In this document: positions 59,806 to 64,000 of the stretch, piece by piece
Numbering within the stretch: position 1 is the stretch's first letter
Layout of the letters: each line of letters begins with the position of its first letter
From: Acinetobacter sp. CFCC 10889
GTDB lineage: Bacteria > Pseudomonadota > Gammaproteobacteria > Pseudomonadales > Moraxellaceae
Assembly (NCBI RefSeq): GCF_003268395.1
Contig: NZ_LQXQ01000002.1
Coordinates: 89,216-153,215, forward strand
Direction of reading: 5' to 3'
DNA: 64,000 nt
Position numbers and translations under genes: made by a program
The notes under the pieces: generated by a model
What the model was told of the DNA's origin: nothing
Database searches by the model: none
What the model saw: the letters and a program-made list of their open reading frames with translations, nothing else

Positions 59806-60007
59806 TTTTATTTAATTTTTACAAACAAACTATTAAGTTTACTTTATAGATCTTATAAATAGTTATCATTTGTTAAAAATAAATACTGAAAATATATTGT
59901 GTTTTTGTATAAAAGCTAAGCATTAAATGATTTTGTTTGTGGGTTTTTTTGTGTCAGATTAGTATACTTTGCACATATTAATAAAATTGTATGAAAAGAG
60001 CGTGTGT

Positions 60008-63000
60008 GTGAATTGGTATGTCTATGTATCTGAAACGTGTCAGCAACAAATACGTAGCTATCAACTTGAAGACGCAATCGAAAAATTAAAGCAGCGTGTA
60101 GAACGTGAGCATCATCATTATCAATTTGAGGCGTTTAGCCATCCTTATTATGTTAAAAAGCATCTAGCTTACCGTTATCGTTTGTTGACACGTATAGAAG
60201 AACATTCTGTAGGGCAGCAAATATGTAAAGTTTTGACATTTCTAAAAATTTATAGCCGTGGAGATAAGGAGTATGAAAATTTATTTATTCATGCTAAAGC
60301 TTACGGTGATTTTATTTATCAGCAACAGAACATTGAAAAAAAGCTCTTTATTTTTTTAAAGCAACGTCTTGCTGAAACAGGACAGTCAGCATTGTATAGC
60401 GGGCTTGATCTGCAATATAAGCATGGATTGAATAATATTTTAGATATTGGGCATACTTTTTTGCCTGATGTGTATGTAGAACAAGTAAGTTGGTTGTGGT
60501 TGCTACGCCCTAATTTAAAACAAGAACAGTTAAAAAAAGTGTATCAGTATTTATGTGAGTGTCTAAATGGATCCAATCAGTCTGATTCATTGGATGTATA
60601 TCATATTGATTTTAAAATGCAGAATGGCTATTTAACTTTACAGCAGTTAGATCGTACAGGCTCTCAGGATATGCTTGGGCGTGTTGTACCATTGGACTGT
60701 TTATTTGATGAAAAGCTTTGGCTAAAAACACAATGTCTTGATCTACCTATTCAACTGAATGCATGGCAGCAACAACTGATTCATCGTTTATATTATCAGT
60801 CACATCATGGTGTCTTGTGCGCAAGTTCGCCAGCGAATTATGGTAAAACCAGTGTCTTGGCATTGTTATGTGCTAATTTTATTTTACAAGACACATTGGC
60901 GCCGTTTCAAAATTGTTTATTTTTAACGACTGCAAATGAAAATTTACAACTTCAGCAACAAATTCTGTTAGCAATTGATGTGTTGAGTCAATTGCATCAA
61001 TTGGATGTGATTTCTGTTGAACAGCAGAAACAGCGTATTCAAACATGTTGTGTCAGTTTAAGTACTTGGTTGTTGACACATTTAGAGCATGATCAGCTGA
61101 GATTTACTCCGCAATATGAAATAACGAAGACTGTTTTTCTAGTACTATGGCATGAAAAATTTGCAGAGAATTTTGCAGTATCTCCAGATGTTGCTTGGTA
61201 TGTGATTCAACATTGGTTGAAAGGGCATGCTGCTGCGCCACAACCGATGTGGTCTCAGGATCAAACAGTATTTTGTGGTGTAGAACGATCTTTACTTCAG
61301 GTCATTGAGCAGCAGGTTTGGCAAGCATGGTATCAACCTTTAATGGCACAAGGGTATTGGGATGAGCAAGATCTGATTCAATATGCCTTAGATGATGGGC
61401 TTGAATTACCACAGTATTTGGGTTTGTTGGTTGATCATGCGGAGAGTTATAGCCAAAATGCATTACGTTTATTGAGTCAACATTGTGTTAGTTTGCATGC
61501 GGAACTTGCACCACATATTGCACAGATGCCTGTGGTTCTTTTAGGATCATCAACACATTTCGCACATAGTCATTGGCAGGAGCAATTTAAAGCGACTTTG
61601 CCTATTGATGTTGAACTCGAATATCTAGATGATTCGATGAGTGAGACGCTTTTACCTATACCTGAAATTTATTTTATTGATTTAGCTGATCATGTGTTAT
61701 TAGATGCATTGCTGGCAGAACCACATCTTGTTTGGCAGTTGAATTGTAAGCAATCGGACAGAATAAGTTTTTTAAAACAACATTTTTTAGCATGGCAAGA
61801 TGTTGATGGGGCACAAATTCAGTTACAAACATATCAGCTCGAAGACGATGTTCCCAAACATGCTCAAGCAGTGTTGTGTGGCTTTGCTTGTGATTTGTCA
61901 AAAAGTCATTTGGATCAACAAAAATTATGGCTTGAAAATGCGTTATTGAGCCGTATGCAGCACAGCATGCAACGAATTTATATTGTTGAACATGCAGCAT
62001 ATTATGCAGACTGGGTGCAATTTTTAGCACAACATCAGTATCAATTGAAGACTGTGAGTTTAGATACATTGACATCTCATCAAGCGTTGCTTGCTTTGCA
62101 ACAATTGAAAGAAAATTGTCAATATCCAACTGAATTTATGCCATTGGTTCAGCGCTATCAGCATATTCACCAATATATATTGGCATGTGAAGTGTGGGTG
62201 AATGCCTGTGTCACGCAACAAGATTATGCTGATTATTTTGCCTATGCAAAAACAGATTATCAGTATCGACTGATGTTTTGCCAACTTTGGCAACAGCAAA
62301 AACACAGTATTTTTCTAAAATATCAACAATTTGTACCTGCTGATCTGCAAGGGAATTTATCTATCTTAAAAATACTTTTTGAAAAATCAATTGATTGCGA
62401 TAAGGAATTGGATTTTCAAAGTATTGGAGAGGCTTATCGAATCCAGTGTGAACAGGTTGAATTGTCTATTTATTGGCAAAAATTGCTTCCTATAATGCTG
62501 CAAAAACTACGCACATACATGCAATTATCTCAAACAGTTTGGCAGCGTGTAGATGGGTTTTTGCATGATTTGATGCAATGCAACGTTGCTGTGAGCGAAG
62601 ATCTGTTGGCTTACGTTGCTTATCAGCAACAGCACAATCAACGTGCGATTAAGATCTGGCAACAGGCTTTTAAACAAGGAAAAATACAGGCTTATCCTGT
62701 TGAATATTACCAATTAAGACTGACACAGACATTGTCAGCACATGAAAAAATATTCGCATTTATCGCATTAAAGCAAACGGGGGAATTGATGAATACATTG
62801 GCTGATCTGGATTTAAATACATTACAGATGGATTGTTGGACGCAGATTTTACAGTATTTAAATGATGAAGATGAATTAAAACCAGTTTTAAAACAATTAT
62901 TGCCCCAAATACATTCACAAGAAGTTTTGGATAAGCTTTATCGTTTTTGTAAAAATCATACATCCGATAAATTTGCGATCCGTGTACAACGCTTTCAAAC

Positions 63001-64000
63001 CTTGCAAGCCTGTTTAAATAGTGAATGGTCACAGGTCATGGCACGTTTACAACATTATGTGCCACCACAAGATACGAAAATGATCCTACAAAAATTACAG
63101 GTGAATTTTGGTAGTCGTGTGCAAACCAGTAAGAATAGTCAGAAAACTAAAAATAAAAGTCAGATTCAGTTTAATGAAGAATTACTGGATATATTGTATG
63201 CCTTAAATTTGAATCCTGAACTGAAAACCTATCAGACGACAGCTGAATATCAGGAGTATTTACAAAATACTGATATTGTGTTGATTTTTGATGAAATCCG
63301 TAAAAATTTTGCGATTGAAAAAAACCAAGAATATTTTTGGAAACATCAATTTCAAGCCATACGTGCATTATGTTGTTTACTTGAAAAAAGTCCAAACCCA
63401 CTAGATGCTTTAGGTTTGTATGAAATACTATTAGATCAGCGTGAGAAAAAAGAACCGATCTATAAGTTTGCACTTGAACGACTTGCAATCATATTGTTGC
63501 GTTTGCAAGAGATCGAAGATTTGGATGAGGCTGTTCTCAGAAAGAAAATGCAGCTTGAATTGAGCTATAAAAAAGTACTCGAATTTGATCAAGCAAATCA
63601 TGTTCCTATAGTCTTAAAAGATCAGGAAGAATTGATTAAATCCATTTTAGCTTTAACATCACAGGAAAATGCTGAAATTCAACGCATTGAACAAGAAGAA
63701 ATTCGTCAACAAAAACAGTTGCAACAGGAGTTAGCACAACAAGAGCAGCAACGCTTAGCACAAGTGCAGCAAGAACAAGCTGATCGTGAAGCAGAATTAA
63801 GAGTAATTTTTGAATTAGCACGTCAACAACAGGAACAACAGGAACAACAGGAACAACAGGAACAACAGGAACAACAGGAACAAGTATTGGAAAGTATCTT
63901 GGAAATGCAAGATGAAAATGTATGTAATGCTGTAGCGCAAGAAAATACACTACCTGAACCTGAACCTGAACCTGAACCTGAACCTGAACCTGAACCTGAA
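60008..64000 (+). CDS. Giant ORF of unknown function, degenerate helicase-like P-loop, runs off the window
   Basis: The frame from GTG 60008 has no stop through 64000 (at least 1331 codons). GTG 60002 and TTG 59987 are alternative in-frame starts; AAGAG 7 bases upstream favours 60008. The N-terminal ~100 residues end in RLLTRIEEH...VLTFLKIYSRGDKEYENLF, a RelE-like-looking segment. LNAWQQQLIHRL followed by a P-loop-like SSPANYGKTSVLALL (about 255-290) fits the SF1 helicase Q and I motifs, but the first Gly is replaced. Later helicase motifs are not clear. The middle is Gln-, His- and Leu-rich. The C-terminus has Gln/Glu coiled coil and then QQE and PE repeats. The function is unknown, with an ATPase or helicase relative as the best guess. 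Confidence 0.85.
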   Translation, partial: MNWYVYVSETCQQQIRSYQLEDAIEKLKQRVEREHHHYQFEAFSHPYYVKKHLAYRYRLLTRIEEHSVGQQICKVLTFLKIYSRGDKEYENLFIHAKAYGDFIYQQQNIEKKLFIFLKQRLAETGQSALYSGLDLQYKHGLNNILDIGHTFLPDVYVEQVSWLWLLRPNLKQEQLKKVYQYLCECLNGSNQSDSLDVYHIDFKMQNGYLTLQQLDRTGSQDMLGRVVPLDCLFDEKLWLKTQCLDLPIQLNAWQQQLIHRLYYQSHHGVLCASSPANYGKTSVLALLCANFILQDTLAPFQNCLFLTTANENLQLQQQILLAIDVLSQLHQLDVISVEQQKQRIQTCCVSLSTWLLTHLEHDQLRFTPQYEITKTVFLVLWHEKFAENFAVSPDVAWYVIQHWLKGHAAAPQPMWSQDQTVFCGVERSLLQVIEQQVWQAWYQPLMAQGYWDEQDLIQYALDDGLELPQYLGLLVDHAESYSQNALRLLSQHCVSLHAELAPHIAQMPVVLLGSSTHFAHSHWQEQFKATLPIDVELEYLDDSMSETLLPIPEIYFIDLADHVLLDALLAEPHLVWQLNCKQSDRISFLKQHFLAWQDVDGAQIQLQTYQLEDDVPKHAQAVLCGFACDLSKSHLDQQKLWLENALLSRMQHSMQRIYIVEHAAYYADWVQFLAQHQYQLKTVSLDTLTSHQALLALQQLKENCQYPTEFMPLVQRYQHIHQYILACEVWVNACVTQQDYADYFAYAKTDYQYRLMFCQLWQQQKHSIFLKYQQFVPADLQGNLSILKILFEKSIDCDKELDFQSIGEAYRIQCEQVELSIYWQKLLPIMLQKLRTYMQLSQTVWQRVDGFLHDLMQCNVAVSEDLLAYVAYQQQHNQRAIKIWQQAFKQGKIQAYPVEYYQLRLTQTLSAHEKIFAFIALKQTGELMNTLADLDLNTLQMDCWTQILQYLNDEDELKPVLKQLLPQIHSQEVLDKLYRFCKNHTSDKFAIRVQRFQTLQACLNSEWSQVMARLQHYVPPQDTKMILQKLQVNFGSRVQTSKNSQKTKNKSQIQFNEELLDILYALNLNPELKTYQTTAEYQEYLQNTDIVLIFDEIRKNFAIEKNQEYFWKHQFQAIRALCCLLEKSPNPLDALGLYEILLDQREKKEPIYKFALERLAIILLRLQEIEDLDEAVLRKKMQLELSYKKVLEFDQANHVPIVLKDQEELIKSILALTSQENAEIQRIEQEEIRQQKQLQQELAQQEQQRLAQVQQEQADREAELRVIFELARQQQEQQEQQEQQEQQEQQEQVLESILEMQDENVCNAVAQENTLPEPEPEPEPEPEPEPE
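63827..63880 (+). repeat. Tandem 9-bp coding repeat (CAACAGGAA)x6
   Basis: Six perfect in-frame copies encode Gln-Gln-Glu units within the giant ORF. Copy-number change would alter length without changing frame. Confidence 0.9.
63953..64000 (+). repeat. Tandem 6-bp coding repeat (CCTGAA)x8 or more
   Basis: Eight perfect in-frame copies encode Pro-Glu units. The repeat reaches the window edge, so its full length is not known. Confidence 0.9.

Noticed and set aside
61674..63488. Several minus-strand frames (61674-62129, 62060-62305, 62525-62713, 62760-63032, 63171-63488)
   Set aside because: All lie antisense to the giant + strand ORF, which is open throughout. They have no starts or contexts that outcompete it.
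63636..63950. 104-codon minus-strand frame with VVPVVPVV repeat
   Set aside because: It is the antisense reading of the QQE tandem repeat in the giant ORF, not a separate gene.

Overview
The window is a chromosomal segment from a low-GC gammaproteobacterium, almost certainly Acinetobacter (Moraxellaceae). This rests on the pyrG-kdsA-eno-ftsB-ispD order, the AT-rich intergenic regions, the codon use, and family-level resemblance of many proteins. No database search was run, so the genus is an inference.

Layout: (1) 1-8.6 kb is housekeeping: HU, a small MITE-like element next to a broken CPCC-family gene, a lipoprotein, then pyrG, kdsA, eno, ftsB (with an apparent frameshift), ispD and rodA. 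(2) 8.6-19.8 kb is a patchwork of little-known genes: exported proteins, a DA1-like zinc-finger peptidase, AzlCD, a frameshifted lipoprotein, two tandem paralogous secreted proteins, a membrane protein, a GltB-like FMN protein, the ribosomal oxygenase RoxA, an isolated GIY-YIG protein, a Maf pyrophosphatase and a DUF2237 protein. (3) 19.9-23.8 kb carries pgk, a small lipoprotein, class II aldolase and a DMT exporter. (4) 24.2-25.7 kb holds a tRNA with CAU anticodon and an orphan tyrosine integrase lacking its catalytic tyrosine. (5) 25.7-32.7 kb has a SMI1-like gene, thiM with a zinc-ribbon partner, the metQ-metN-metI methionine importer and a COG3687-type hydrolase. (6) 33.0-39.3 kb is a czcI-czcC-czcB-czcA metal-efflux operon. 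(7) 39.4-59.5 kb is mixed metabolism and maintenance: an amidohydrolase lipoprotein, riboflavin synthase, acyl-CoA ligase, bioB, queG, nnr, acylphosphatase, ruvC, fxsA, a LysE exporter, metK, argC, clpS-clpA and several very small ORFs. (8) From 60.0 kb to the window edge one reading frame stays open for at least 1331 codons. It encodes an unrecognised giant protein with a degenerate helicase-like P-loop and a C-terminal run of in-frame tandem repeats.

Functional groupings: pyrG/kdsA/eno, pgk and fba form core central and envelope metabolism. metNIQ and metK belong to methionine/SAM supply. czcICBA is a complete tripartite efflux pump with a small periplasmic partner. ClpS and ClpA form the adaptor-unfoldase pair of the N-degron pathway.

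The least explained items are the giant terminal ORF, the integrase with Asp in place of Tyr, two single-base frameshifts (ftsB and a lipoprotein), a hairpin repeat inserted inside the fba terminator, the hairpins in the metQ-metN and czcI-czcC junctions, and a set of 35-37 residue ORFs with good initiation or termination signals.
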